Of a stretch of 64,000 nt of DNA, positions 50,154-61,414 are shown one piece after another. Numbering within the stretch: position 1 is the first letter of the stretch; the number at the start of each line of letters is the position of its first letter. Source of the stretch: Maratus speciosus (taxonomy: Eukaryota > Arthropoda > Arachnida > Araneae > Salticidae); the NCBI GenBank assembly GCA_963932465.1, contig OZ010791.1, positions 324,093,283 to 324,157,282 of the forward strand. The letters are read 5' to 3'. Position numbers and translations under genes: made by a program. Under the pieces are notes generated by a model. That model was given only the letters and a program-made list of their open reading frames with translations. It was not told where the DNA came from and ran no database searches.

Positions 50154-50821
50154 CAGGGTGGTCATGAAAAAAACTTCCCCGATATATGTACCCATAGCGA
50201 CCTAACCGCTCAACCAATCGAAAGGAAATTTTATATTTAGTTATTTGAAGCTATGCTATCGAGATCGTGATGATTTAGGACAATAGAACTCTCACTCTTA
50301 AGGTTACAGTGAAAAAAAAAAATGGACGGTAACACCCTTTTTTTTCTGCGTAAATTTATCAGCGCATTGAAAAACCCTAAATGGCGTTTGAACAATACAG
50401 GTATGAGTAAAATTACCGGTGTAATATCGTGGCACTCAGTCCTAATCAGTTCCTATGTAACGTAATATTCAGCCCACTGAAACAAATTATTACATTTTCA
50501 TTTTCACTATGTGATCACAAACATAACTCAAAAAGCATTTTTAAACAAATATTACATCATTACTCAGTTCACAAATGAGAAAAAAAAATCGGCTACGGAA
50601 AAACATGTCTTGTAGCCATTCCTGCGCTCTTCCCATGGTTTTGTACGCCCGCAATTTCCATCGTACGTGTATTATTCCAACGTCATTTATGGTTTTACAA
50701 TACGCTGATGAATTTGCACATGAAAAATATGGGTGTTGTCATTCGAAAATTTCAAAAAGTTTTCACTGTAACCGTAACCGTGAGAGCGTTATTGTTTTAA
50801 ATCATATCTCGAGGGCATCAC

Positions 50822-50865
<44 letters not shown>

Positions 50866-51205
50866 TCAAATTGACAGAAAAAAACTGTCAATTTTGGAGC
50901 CAGTAAAAAAACGTTTCATTTACAGAAAAAAGCTGTAATTTTTCATTAAAATACTTTTTTCTGTAAAAAATAGACATTTGTTCTGCAAAAATTACAAAAT
51001 TCAGTATCTTTTACAGAAAAAAACTTTTTCTTCAAAACAGTTTTTCTCTGTTTTGAAGTACTTTGCAACAATTCTGTTCTGTAAAAATTACAGGCTCTTT
51101 TTACAGACAATCAAATAAGTATATCTAAAATTTCTTTTCGATTGGTTGAGTGGTTAGGCCGCTAAGGGTTCATATATCGGGGAATTTTTTTTTATGACCA
51201 CCTTG
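50154..51205. mobile_element. ~1.05-kb foldback element
   Basis: CAGGGTGGTCATGAAAAAAA at the left pairs with TTTTATGACCACCTTG at the right. Homologous arms run inward through TCAACCAATCGAAA and ATTTATCAGCGCATTG (right-arm forms on the minus strand) almost to the centre near 50520. TA follows the right end (51206-51207); the left has CA. The frame 50575-50826 is the complement of the left arm and not a gene. The right arm is split by 50819-51106. Confidence 0.85.
50819..51106. mobile_element. CACTGTAAAA-ended MITE inside the foldback
   Basis: Begins CACTGTAAAA plus a ~37-base A tract and ends TTTTTACAG. The left arm of the host foldback is continuous at the equivalent place, giving borders. 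The interior repeats CTGTCAA, TTACAGAAAAA and CTGTAA words in both orientations. Confidence 0.8.
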
Positions 51206-51207
51206 TA

Positions 51208-53599
51208 CTTACTTATATAAGGGATCATTAACAAGTATGAATTTTCCAACACCAGGCTAACAAAAAAGTCTTTAACGAATATCTGCATAATTTGCATAAA
51301 CAATTATAGTTGAATATCATTTTATGATAGAATTTTAATCAATATTATTCTTGCAAATAATTTCTTTTTAGCGGAAGACTTCTATTTCCTTACAGACAAC
51401 GGTCAAATTGCTGTTAACAAAATATTGTGAAACATAAACATAAAATCGTCATAAATTGTATTGCAATTTCTTCCGTTATGGCATTATTTTTATGTTTGGG
51501 GATCTTTTGTAGAAATTTTTATTCCAATCTGGTTGTTTTTTATAGAAATGTAACCGTCGACTTTATCTACAGATTTTATTACCGCACAAGTAAATTAATA
51601 TATATGTATTTACACGTATAATTTTAAATTTACGTTTTGTCTCTAATTAAGGTTCAATGCATAAATATACCAGGCTTTCTTTGGAATTCATTGTGTAATA
51701 CATTATTTGGAATTTCTGTTATTTTCATAAAACCTTTACAGGTGAAATATTCATAAAATATTTGCAATTACTTTATTTTATTATTCTTTTATTGTCCATT
51801 ATATTCAATATTAAATAATATTACTCAGACATAGATACAACTATTACCAGTTTAAATGACACACTAATTATTCATAATTTAAAAAAATAGAACTACACAT
51901 ACGTTAAAAAAATTGAGTAATCGAACGACACAATTAAACGAGACTATAATCATTTATCATCTAATAAATGTCAGTAAATTTAAATTTATGTTTAAAAATG
52001 ACAATTAGAAATTTTAAAATTTTAAGATAAAAAAAGGGTGTTAAATCTTTAATTAAAATATTCGATCTCTTTTGGGAAAAAATTATTGTTTTGGAATTAA
52101 CATGTCAAATGGATAATAATTATGTCATATAACGTGTTTAAAAGTTTTGGGGGAAAATGTTTAATACCACTTTATGAACCTATATATTTTTGAAAGAATT
52201 CAGAGATTAGTACTAAAGTTACGTGATTAATCTTTCCGCTGTCACACTTTCCCATATTTTCGAAAAACGAAAAAAAAGATATTTTCAAATATATATATAT
52301 TAAGGAAGCGTACTTATGATGCATAAACATGAATCATCTAATTCTTTTTAAATAGCTACATTATAAATTTAAATTGCTCTACGGTATATTTACATCAAAC
52401 AACTGAACTTTTTGTTGCATTATGACATATTTTCTATAGTTTAGTGCTGGAAAGCTTCAAAATTTCATAAAATACAAAGTATCAGAAGTCGGTGGGTTCT
52501 GGTAGTAGAAGAATGAAATTTTTACTGTTGTTCTCGTCAGAAATAGAGGGAAGTTTTCTAAATATAACATATATGATACCAGGAATCACATAAAAATGTA
52601 AAAAATTTAAGTTTTTGAAAATTAATGATAGGGATTTTTTTTTAACGTAATTTTAATTCCTACTTCATTTTGAACACTTTTGCACTTACACTGCATACGA
52701 ATCTCCAACAAGAAAAAAAAATAAAGTGTACGTTTCAACCTTTCAGGAAAAAAAATTGTTTCATTCGTACAATTAGTAAACAATTAGTAATTTTCATCTG
52801 CATTTCTTGATGCAATTCTGATATTCCAATAGATTTTTGCAAAATATTACTAGTATTTTCATGAAACAATTTAATAGAAAAGTTATAGAAATATTACGTT
52901 TTAGTATTTTTTTAGATATTTATTTTCCTTATTTTATTAAGAACAGATTTTCAAATATTCAGTTACTGCATCTGAACTTTGTTCAAAGATTTGTTTTAAG
53001 TGAATGGTTCAGAATCACAAACTTGTTTCTTTTATATTTAATGTTAACATAATGTTGTAATACTGAACTTCAATTTTGAAGACCAATTTTGAACTACTTT
53101 TTTAATAAGATTTTAATCTCTAATATATTATGCAACATTTATAACTTTAAATTTGAGATATCATTAAGCATTTCCCTTCATGGAGAAAAGTTTCTATGCT
53201 GTTTCTCCAAAAGTTGGTGATTTTAAATCATTTTATTTCATTTGTTGTAAATAAATCACATAGTTAAAAAAAAAACTTTCATTCGAATAAAAATGTGTAA
53301 AAATAGGTGAAACAGAATTCAAGTGATTTGTTGAATTTAAAAAATATATAGGGAAAGATTACTGGAAGTCTGAAAGAGAGTTCTGGGTAAATGGTGCATT
53401 TATTCGATATTGGTAAAAACTAATTTCTGCACAACGCATAATACGTGCTGATATGTAATTCACAAAAGCTGTTTTACTTATTTTATTTGAACTTTAATAA
53501 CACATATATTAATTGTGCCATTCAGTATCATTTTGAATTTGCTACATTTTGTATAATAATCACTAATTTACATACTGATACCAATGAATTCCACACTCA
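51208..53599. other. AT-rich intergenic stretch
   Basis: No gene, RNA or repeat partner recognised; the small plus frames are AT-rich and unrelated to known families. Confidence 0.4.
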
Positions 53600-53920
53600 A
53601 TTAAAATATTCAAATGGACGGGTCTTGAAAAAGTGTTGCATTGATTGAAAGAGGCCATAATCGGATGGAGACACGTCAGGACTGTAGGCGGAGTATGGAA
53701 AAATTTCGACGCCGTCCAATTGTGCAAACTCATCCACAGCTTCCAGAATTGTTAGAACTTTTCTCCAATATGCCGGATCAACGCACGCAAATCATACTGT
53801 TCAATACTGTTCGGCGCTTTGGAGCCGAAATTCCTGAACTCCTATAGATATGCCAATAGTACTCTGCACCGTGTTATTGCTTTCCACTTTCAATAACTAA
53901 TAATTGAAAACATATTACTA
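53600..53920 (-). mobile_element. Truncated mariner copy heading the tandem array
   Basis: Homologous to the array units from about the middle of the transposase fragment to the unit end. It retains about 20 bp (near 53685-53705) around the SPD motif that all later units have lost, so it is less deleted and may represent the older state. It ends with the same non-transposon spacer as the units. Confidence 0.85.
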
Positions 53921-53973
53921 GGTTGAGCAAAAAGTTCTGGGAAATTTGTGAAAGTTGCGTTGTTATGCTCAAA

Positions 53974-54279
53974 TTAACAACAAAAGCAACAAGGACTATT
54001 CTTCAAAGTAGAAACATCGTAGTCCATGACTTTCTGCCGTCTTTCTTCCAGATTCCGGATTTGCTGGAAGTACCATGGCGACTCCTTGGAATCGAAAAAT
54101 TCTTCTATCGAAAAACAAGCTTCTTCAACTTCATTAAAGTATTCAAATGGATGGCCCTTGAAAAAGTGTTGCATTGATCGAAAGAGGCCATAATCGGATG
54201 CAGCCACGTCAGGACTTTCGACGCCGTCCAACTGTGCAAACTCATCGATGGTTTCCAGAATTGTTAGAGATTTTTCCAA
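53974..54279 (-). pseudogene. Mariner transposase fragment, unit 1
   Basis: The 101-codon frame contains DEFAQLDGVESPDVAASDYG, LFRSMQHFFKGHPFEYF and WYFQQIRNLEERRQK, the C-terminal third of a mariner transposase around the third catalytic Asp (SPD). The final YFEE is lost by frameshift. The first two catalytic residues are absent. Confidence 0.88.
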
Positions 54280-54495
54280 TAATGCCGGATTAACGCACGC
54301 AAATCATATTGTTCAATACTGTTCAATACTGTTCGGCGCTTTGGAGCCGAAATTCCTGAACTCCTATAGATATGCCAATAGTACTCTGCACCGTGTTATT
54401 GCTTTCCACTTTCAATAACTAATAATTGAAAACATATTACTAGGTTGAGCAAAAAGTTCTGGGAAATTTGTGAAAGTTGCGTTGTTATGCTCAAA

Positions 54496-54801
54496 TTAAC
54501 AACAAAAGCAACAAGGACTATTCTTCAAAGTAGAAACATCGTAGTCCATGACTTTCTGCCGCCTTTCTTCCAGATTCCGGATTTGCTGGAAGTACCATGG
54601 CGACTCCTTGGAATCGAAAAACTCTTCTATCGAAAAAAAGCTTCTTCAACTTCATTAAAGTATTCAAATGGACGGCCCTTGAAAAAGTGTTGCATTGATC
54701 GAAAGAGGCTATAATCGGATGCAGCCACGTCAGGACTTTCGACGCCGTCCAACTGTGCAAACTCATCGATGGCTTCCAGAATTGTTAGAGATTTTTCCAA
54801 T
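54496..54801 (-). pseudogene. Mariner transposase fragment, unit 2
   Basis: Same fragment, broken by an indel in the A-rich stretch near 54636 (one base fewer than unit 1), so the frame splits into two overlapping pieces. Confidence 0.8.
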
Positions 54802-55016
54802 AATGCCGGATCAACGCACGCAAATCATATTGTTCAATACTGTTCAATACTGTTCGGTGCTTTGGAGCCGAAATTCCTGAAATCCTACAGATATGCCAAT
54901 AGTACTCTGCGCCGTGTTATTGCTTTCCACTTTCAATAACTAATAATTGAAAACATATTACTAGGTTGAGCAAAAAGTTCTGGGAAATTTGTGAAAGTTG
55001 CGTTGTTATGCTCAAA

Positions 55017-55322
55017 TTAACAACAAAAGCAACAAGGACTATTCTTCAAAGTAGAAACATCGTAGTCCATGACTTTCTGCCGCCTTTCTTCCAGATTCCG
55101 GATTTGCTGGAAGTACCATGGCGACTCCTTGGAATCGAAAAACTCTTCTATCGAAAAAAAAGCTTCATCAACTTCATTAAAGTATTCAAATGGACGGCCC
55201 TTGAAAAAGTGTTGCATTGATCGAAAGAGGCTATAATCGGATGCAGCCACGTCAGGACTTTCGACGCCGTCCAACTGTGCAAACTCATCGATGGCTTCCA
55301 GAATTGTTAGAGATTTTTCCAA
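55017..55322 (-). pseudogene. Mariner transposase fragment, unit 3
   Basis: The open 101-codon frame is nearly identical to unit 1, with EVDEAFFSIEE in place of EVEEACFSIEE and the same frameshifted tail. Confidence 0.88.
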
Positions 55323-55560
55323 TAATGCCGGATCAACGCACGCAAATCATATTGTTCAATACTGTTCAATACTGTTCGGTGCTTTGGAGCCGAAATTCCT
55401 GAACTCCTATAGATATGCCAATAGTACTCTGCGCCGTGTTATTGCTTTCCACTTTCAATAACTAATAATTGAAAACATATTACTAGGTTGAGCAAAAAGT
55501 TCTGGGAAATTTGTGAAAGTTGCGTTGTTATGCTCAAATTAACAACAAAAGCAACAAGGG

Positions 55561-55845
55561 CTATTCTTCAAAGTAGAAACCATCGTAGTCCATGACTTTC
55601 TGCCGTCTTTCTTCCAGATTCCGGATTTGCTGGAAGTACCATGGCGACTCCTTGGAATCGAAAAACTCTTCTATCGAAAAACAAGCTTCTTCAACTTCAT
55701 TAAAGTATTCAAATGGACGGCCCTTGAAAAAGTGTTGCATTGATCGAAAGAGGCCATAATCGGATGCAGCCACGTCAGGACTTTCGACGCCGTCCAACTG
55801 TGCAAACTCATCGATGGCTTCCAGAATTGTTAGACGTTTTTCCAA
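55561..55845 (-). pseudogene. Mariner transposase fragment, unit 4 (natural C-terminus)
   Basis: The 94-codon frame ends MDYDGFYFEE, matching the natural end of mariner transposases. This is the only unit seen with an uninterrupted C-terminus. Confidence 0.88.
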
Positions 55846-56061
55846 TAATGCCGGATCAACGCACGCAAATCATATTGTTCAATACTGTTCAATACTGTTC
55901 GGTGCTTTGGAGCCGAAATTCCTGAACTCCTATAGATATGCCAATAGTACTCTGCACCGTGTTATTGCTTTCCACTTTCAATAACTAATAATTGAAAACA
56001 TATTACTAGGTTGAGCAAAAAGTTCTGGGAAATTTGTGAAAGTTGCGTTGTTATGCTCAAA

Positions 56062-56367
56062 TTAACAACAAAAGCAACAAGGACTATTCTTCAAAGTAGA
56101 AACATCGTAGTCCATGTCTTTCTGCCGTCTTTCTTCCAGATTCCGGATTTGCTGGAAGTACCATGGCGACTCCTTGGAATCGAAAAACTCTTCTATCGAA
56201 AAACAAGCTTCTTCAACTTCATTAAAGTATTCAAATGGACGGCCCTTGGAAAAGTGTTGCATTGATCGAAAGAGGCCATAATCGGATGCAGCCACGTCAG
56301 GACTTTCGACGCCGTCCAACTGTGCAAACTCATCGATGGCTTCCAGAATTGTTAGAGATTTTTCCAA
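56062..56367 (-). pseudogene. Mariner transposase fragment, unit 5
   Basis: The open 101-codon frame has small substitutions (QKDMDYD) and the frameshifted tail. Confidence 0.88.
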
Positions 56368-56605
56368 TAATGCCGGATCAACGCACGCAAATCATATTGT
56401 TCAATACTGTTCAATACTGTTCGGTGCTTTGGAGCCGAAATTCCTGAACTCCTATAGATATGCCAATAGTACTCTGCACCGTGTTATTGCTTTCCACTTT
56501 CAATAACTAATAATTGAAAACATATTACTAGGTTGAGCAAAAAGTTCTGGGAAATTTGTGAAAGTTGCGTTGTTATGCTCAAATTAACAACAAAAGCAAC
56601 AAGGA

Positions 56606-56890
56606 CTATTCTTCAAAAGTAGAAACATCGTAGTCCATGACTTTCTGCCGTCTTTCGTCCAGATTCCGGATTTGCTGGAAGTACCATGGCGACTCCTTGG
56701 AATCGAAAAACTCTTCTATCGAAAAACAAGCTTCTTCAACTTCATTAAAGTATTCAAATGGACGGCCCTTGAAAAAGTGTTGCATTGATCGAAAGAGGCC
56801 ATAATCGGATGCAGCCACGTCAGGACTTTCGACGCCGTCCAACTGTGCAAACTCATCGATGGCTTCCAGAACTGTTAGACATTTTTCCAA
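56606..56890 (-). pseudogene. Mariner transposase fragment, unit 6
   Basis: The 94-codon frame in the only unit with both mariner ends. It ends in FEE after VMDYDVST, and an extra A near 56615 changes the tail phase. Confidence 0.88.
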
Positions 56891-57063
56891 TAATGCCGGA
56901 TCAACGCACGCAAATCATATTTTTCAATACTGTTCAATACTGTTCGGCGCTTTGGAGCCGAAATTCCTGAACTCCTATAGATATACCAATAGTACTCCTA
57001 AATACAATATAAGTTCTGATAACTATTAGATTAAAAATTTCCCAGAACTTTTTGCTCAACCTA

Positions 57064-57467
57064 ATATTTTAGTATATATATGTATATATACTCGTATTTA
57101 TATTTTTATTTATAGCATATAAGTTTTTATAATTATTGCGATAACGGTTAGTCTTTAGAAAAAACATCGACATTCACTAGGGTCATAAAAATCTTCCTGC
57201 ATGTAACGCCGGTACCAGTTTAGACCATTAGTTCAACAGAGGATTTATTACAGGGGAACAAAATGTTTAGGACTTGCATCAAATATGAACCCTAAAAAAT
57301 GTGCAACGCTCTCTATTTGAGTGAGAATCTCACAAGGTTTACCATTTTCTCACAGCATTAGGTAAGCAACCCACCAATGAGAAAAATAAAAAAGCGAAAT
57401 GCTGGCCTTTGCCAAATGGAATTACCCAATCTATAAAGAGAACCGCCTTCTTGGTTTCTCCAAGAAT
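57064..57467. other. Spacer
   Basis: No gene recognised; a short palindromic GAGTGAGAATCTCAC lies near 57320. Confidence 0.4.
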
Positions 57468-57611
57468 ATCTGATATGGAGAACAGATTTCAAAAATTAAC
57501 AAGAAAGAAAAAATAATGCGCCAAGCATAGATTATGAAACACTTTCCAACACATTCAGCACAATGTAACAAAACTACTTCAGTTAAAAATTCCCTTTCCG
57601 CAATTTCTCTA

Positions 57612-58670
57612 AATCCATTTGTGCCTGGCATCCTAATTTTGGGACGCTTTCTTAAAAAAATTCCCATTAAAAATTGAATTATGATATCCTTTCAAAACTT
57701 AGTAAAATACATCCTTAGTATTTGTTTTCAATATTTATCCATAAATGGCAGTGCATTTTTAAGAATAAAAAGGTGAAATAAATGTTTGTTGTAGCGCAAA
57801 GTTGGATTTTCTTGAAATAAAATGGCGCGAAGAAAAAGTAAGATATTTATTTTATTTTTTTATCAATCATTTTATAAGTGGTATTATTTATAAGATGAAA
57901 CATTATTTTAGAATACGTATTTTTGCATGTTTTCAGACTTCTGTTTTTTTTTTGCTCGAATTTGAACCTTTATATATCGTCTCAATTTTGGGACGCTAGG
58001 CACGAATGGGTAGGGGTTTTCTCCGTTACTGTCTATGCATTAAATGCATGTTTTATGCCGTTTATTTTGTTACAAAATGGTTACATATCACTCGGATTAT
58101 TATTTGGTTATAAAATTATTATTCAGATTATTATTTGGCTATTCTTTGTTATTACTATAGGGGGAACAGGGGTTGGGCTCTGTTCAAGAACAAGACACCC
58201 ACCCCTTCCTACCCTTAGCTATTGGCTTAGTAAAAATTTATATCATACCGTTATGTTTTGTACTTAGTTTAGTATTTGACATCCTGAGGTTACTAAAATA
58301 TATACAACAGAACCTCGATTATCCGACGTAATTGGGTTCGAACCGACAGCGGATAATCAAATTTCCAGATAATCGAGAATTTACCAATCATCATCTACTT
58401 TAATATGCAACATCGTCATCGAACTGCTATTAGGACTATTTAAACTGCTTAATAAACATCTAAATTTAAATTATACATTGAAATAATTTTATTTTTTAGA
58501 ACAGGGACGTGTACACGGGGGGGGGGGGGGGGGGGGGGGGGTATAATCTTCACGGGATCGGATCTTGCGGGAGCTCAAGCTAATTTCAATGGAATTCGAA
58601 GAAAGGGGAACCAAAATGCTTACCTCTACGGAAGGGAACACTTGCATACACAAGGAATGTGAAAGTAAAA

Positions 58671-58702
<32 letters not shown>

Positions 58703-59534
58703 TCAAGATATCGATATCGGTTTACAGAGAGTTCCGGTTACACGAGGGTCGGATAATCGAAGTTCTACTGTAACATATATACTCGTGTGTAAACCGAAGA
58801 ATTTTTGACAATTTTCTGCAAGTAAATTGAGGGGTAAACTTATACGCAAGTCAATTACATAAGCAAAAAAAAAAAAAAAAAACCTTCGAATACTGCAAAA
58901 GTCTGATTTTTTATGTATATAAATAATAAAATAATGTATAAAATATAGAAATAATAATAATTTATTATTAAAAAAATTTCAATGATTTTTTTTTTACTTA
59001 CTAGTTTTTCGCATTTGTAAGTGAAATCTTTGGTTTGATTTTGTGCGAAATTGAAGTAAAAATTTAGGGAGTCGACATACGCGAGTTGTTGCATTCAAAA
59101 GTTAATGGGTCGGCGTATATGCGAGTATATATGGTATATATACTCTATTAGTAATTATTGATTATTATAAATTTTTACTATGCCAATGGCTAATGGTGAG
59201 GAGGAAGGGGGTCTTGTTCTTGAACCGACCCCCCCCCCCCTTATAGTAATAGTAAAGAAAATTTTATAGTTAAATAATAACCCGAGTGATATATAACCTT
59301 TTTGAAACATATTAAATGGCATAAAACATAGATATAATGCTTAGACAGTAATGGAGAAAACCCCTACCCTTTCATGCCTAGTGTCCCAAAATTGGGACGT
59401 TTAGATTTTCATATGTTAAATAAATATTTTTTGAAAGAGATTTTTTTTATTATTTTTTACGTTCATTTTACACCATTTACTATAATTAAGCACAATATTG
59501 AGTTGAAAAAAAAATTCAGGCACTAATGGGTTAA
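57612..59534. mobile_element. 1.9-kb foldback element
   Basis: The ends CCATTTGTGCCTG and CAGGCACTAATGG pair, and 57975-58225 is the reverse complement of about 59185-59405 (blocks TTTTGGGACGCTAGGCA and GGGTAGGGGTTTTCTCC). The 114-codon frame 57923-58267 lies in an arm and is not supported as a gene. The loop holds the pogo-like element at 58305. Confidence 0.75.
58305..58770. mobile_element. Pogo/Tigger-like MITE
   Basis: Termini CAACAGAACCTCGATTATCC and GGATAATCGAAGTTCTACTG, flanked by TA at 58303-58304 and 58771-58772. The CAGTRGAACCTCGATTATCCG terminus is typical of the pogo/Tigger group. The interior contains G23 (58519-58541) and A20 tracts and no transposase. Confidence 0.85.
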
Positions 59535-60107
59535 TACGGCGAATGGCACGTGAATACGTTAGTACAGCCCTGTATATGAGGTATAGAATTTATATATAAC
59601 GAGTAACATGCAAAAAAAGTAATTAACTTTAAAAGCGCATACTGTACACTCCAGCAATTATTACTCAACGACTGTACTGTATCCGATTTCTTTTGTGTGG
59701 TCCTGTAAATAAATAAAAAAATGCTATGAATACCCTGTTCTAACATGATCGTAGTGAAATCCAGTGATTTATATCAGTTTTAGTACATTTGAAATAGCAT
59801 CATGTCATTAAAATAGTCTGCAAACGATTTTCCCCCATATACCACAATGTAATGGAATGCTTTTGAGTGCCTTTGTAAATGAAGTACTAATCCTACATAC
59901 TTCATATACAATACCAAACATGCTTTCGCGACCCTAAATAACCTTTATCAATTTTTTTTTTTAATCCGGGTATATTCACGGGAGTTAGAGCGTGGACAGA
60001 CGGCCAGATGTCCAGACGGACAGACGGACAGACAAACCGAATGGATAAACACTTTTCAACTTTGTTGGAAAGTGTTGAAAAGAATACAAAAAAGATACAC
60101 TCGCTCA

Positions 60108-60304
60108 CTTTTATTCTCAAATGCAACACTCTCACCCATCACCACTTCTCTGTGCTCAGATGAAAGACTTCCGACATGACCTGTAGACAGAATCGCCATC
60201 ATCATCTTTTATTCTCAAATGCAACACTCTCACCCATCACCACTTCTCTGTGCTCAGATGAAAGACTTCCGACATGACCTGTAGACAGAATCACCCTCAT
60301 CATT
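60108..60304 (+). repeat. 98-bp tandem duplication, two copies
   Basis: 60108-60205 and 60206-60304 are almost identical (CTTTTATTCTCAAATGCAAC start), with one or two changes near the end. A very recent duplication directly after the hairpin end of the preceding element. Confidence 0.95.
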
Positions 60305-61213
60305 TAGAATTCTCAGAAACCTAAATCCTCACTACTTAGCTAGTATGCCAACAACTGCAAACACCAACCTCACCCTTAAAGATGCAAGAAATGTCAAAAT
60401 GGCACATGATATTGCCAGTCGATGTCCTTTTTGACGTTGAGAGACTTTGTGATTTTTAAAATGTAAGTAGTATAGACTCAGTGATTGTCGCTTTCAAAAG
60501 AAGAACAGACTTTTTTTAATATAACAATACAAGTTTGGGTGAGAGCTAATTTATCTTAATTCTCAACAGCTATTCCACTTCTCTAAAAAGTATTTTTGTA
60601 TTATTTGTATCATATTTGTATTTATTTTGTAAGTATTTTTGTTTAAAATAGTTGAATTACAGAATATGTGTAGTAATAATTATACATGCTATAATTAATT
60701 TATGTAAATTTGCCCATTACTTTATTATTATTATTATTATTGTTGTTGTTGCTGCTGTGCTTTCATGCAAGATTAACTTTGATATTATACTATTGTTGGA
60801 CAATACAAAAGAGTATAATTATAAAGATGACAAAAACATAATGTGATATATATGAATTAAGGATGATTATTACAAGTAAAACTAATTGAAAATTTGTATT
60901 CATAATATTTTTCGTCTTTTTTTTTCTTTTTAATTTCCCTTTTTGTACCTCATTTTTGTGTCTTTTCAGGTGAGCTATTTTGTAGCTTTGACTTTAACTT
61001 TTTTTTTTTTTGCAAATTTCAATTTTGCTCTTTTAGACTTAAAAATAATTTTATCTTCAATTCTATTTATTTTATGTTAAACTTTATTGCGATTAACTGT
61101 AGAACTAGAGATTGTAGAAGCAGTAGTAACATCCAAACCAGAACTTTATCCAGAAATCCCATGTGCTGCGACGCCGGAAGGAGAGAAATTACAAGTTATT
61201 TTTGTATTTCCTA
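60305..61213. other. Intergenic; trinucleotide microsatellite at 60722-60757
   Basis: TTA repeats pass into TTG and TGC repeats at 60722-60757. The frame 60652-60846 includes this tract and is compositional. Nothing else recognised. Confidence 0.5.
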
Positions 61214-61412
61214 AACTGTTAAAAATTTGCAGCAAAGTGTCCAGTCATTCGACTGTTTTTACATAAAACGGTTACATAACCGTAATTAATCCCTATTCTG
61301 TCCATAAAATTGGCAATAATATGGTCAGAATGTAGTTAAATTGTGGTTATGGAACTGTTTTCTATAAAAACAGTCGAATGACTAGGCAGTTTGTTGCAAG
61401 TTTTTAACAGTG
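61214..61412. mobile_element. 199-bp palindromic MITE, relative of 37038-37239
   Basis: Ends ACTGTTAAAAATTTGCAGC and its complement, TA at 61212-61213 and 61413-61414. Internal blocks (GTCATTCGACTGTTTTTA, ATTCTGTCCATAAAAT) correspond to those of the 37038 copy with many differences. Confidence 0.9.
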
Positions 61413-61414
61413 TA

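Larger units (their letters stand above)
53921..57061 (-). repeat. Tandem array of a deleted mariner, six units of ~522 bp
   Basis: Units start with GGTTGAGCAAAAAGTTCTGG at 53921, 54443, 54964, 55486, 56009 and 56531 (spacings 522, 521, 522, 523, 522). Units 1-5 have only one mariner end; after CCAATAGTACTC each continues into a ~55-bp spacer (TGC(A/G)CCGTGTTATTGC...) before the next unit. The last unit runs to the true second end CCCAGAACTTTTTGCTCAACC at 57061, followed by TA. The array arose by repeat amplification including flanking DNA, not by separate transpositions. Confidence 0.95.
57468..60083. mobile_element. Second copy of the subrepeat/terminal-hairpin element, interrupted
   Basis: 57468-57611 matches the left end of the 25865 element (AAGCATAGATTATGAAACACTTTCCAACA region) and 59535-60083 matches its right part: three CCTGTA-type subrepeat landmarks near 59569, 59702 and 59872, the GTTAGAGCGTGGACAGACGG tract (59984-60030) and the hairpin TTTCAACTTTGTTGGAAAG. 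The foldback at 57612-59534 is inserted between. This copy has fewer subrepeats. Confidence 0.75.

Noticed and set aside
50575..50826. 83-codon frame
   Set aside because: It is the complement of the foldback's left arm; explained by the repeat.
53641..53847. Plus-strand frames repeated through the mariner array (such as MIERGHNRM...)
   Set aside because: Antisense shadows of the transposase fragment.
57923..58267. 114-codon frame with apparent membrane segments
   Set aside because: Lies in an arm of the 57612-59534 foldback and is not preserved in the opposite arm.
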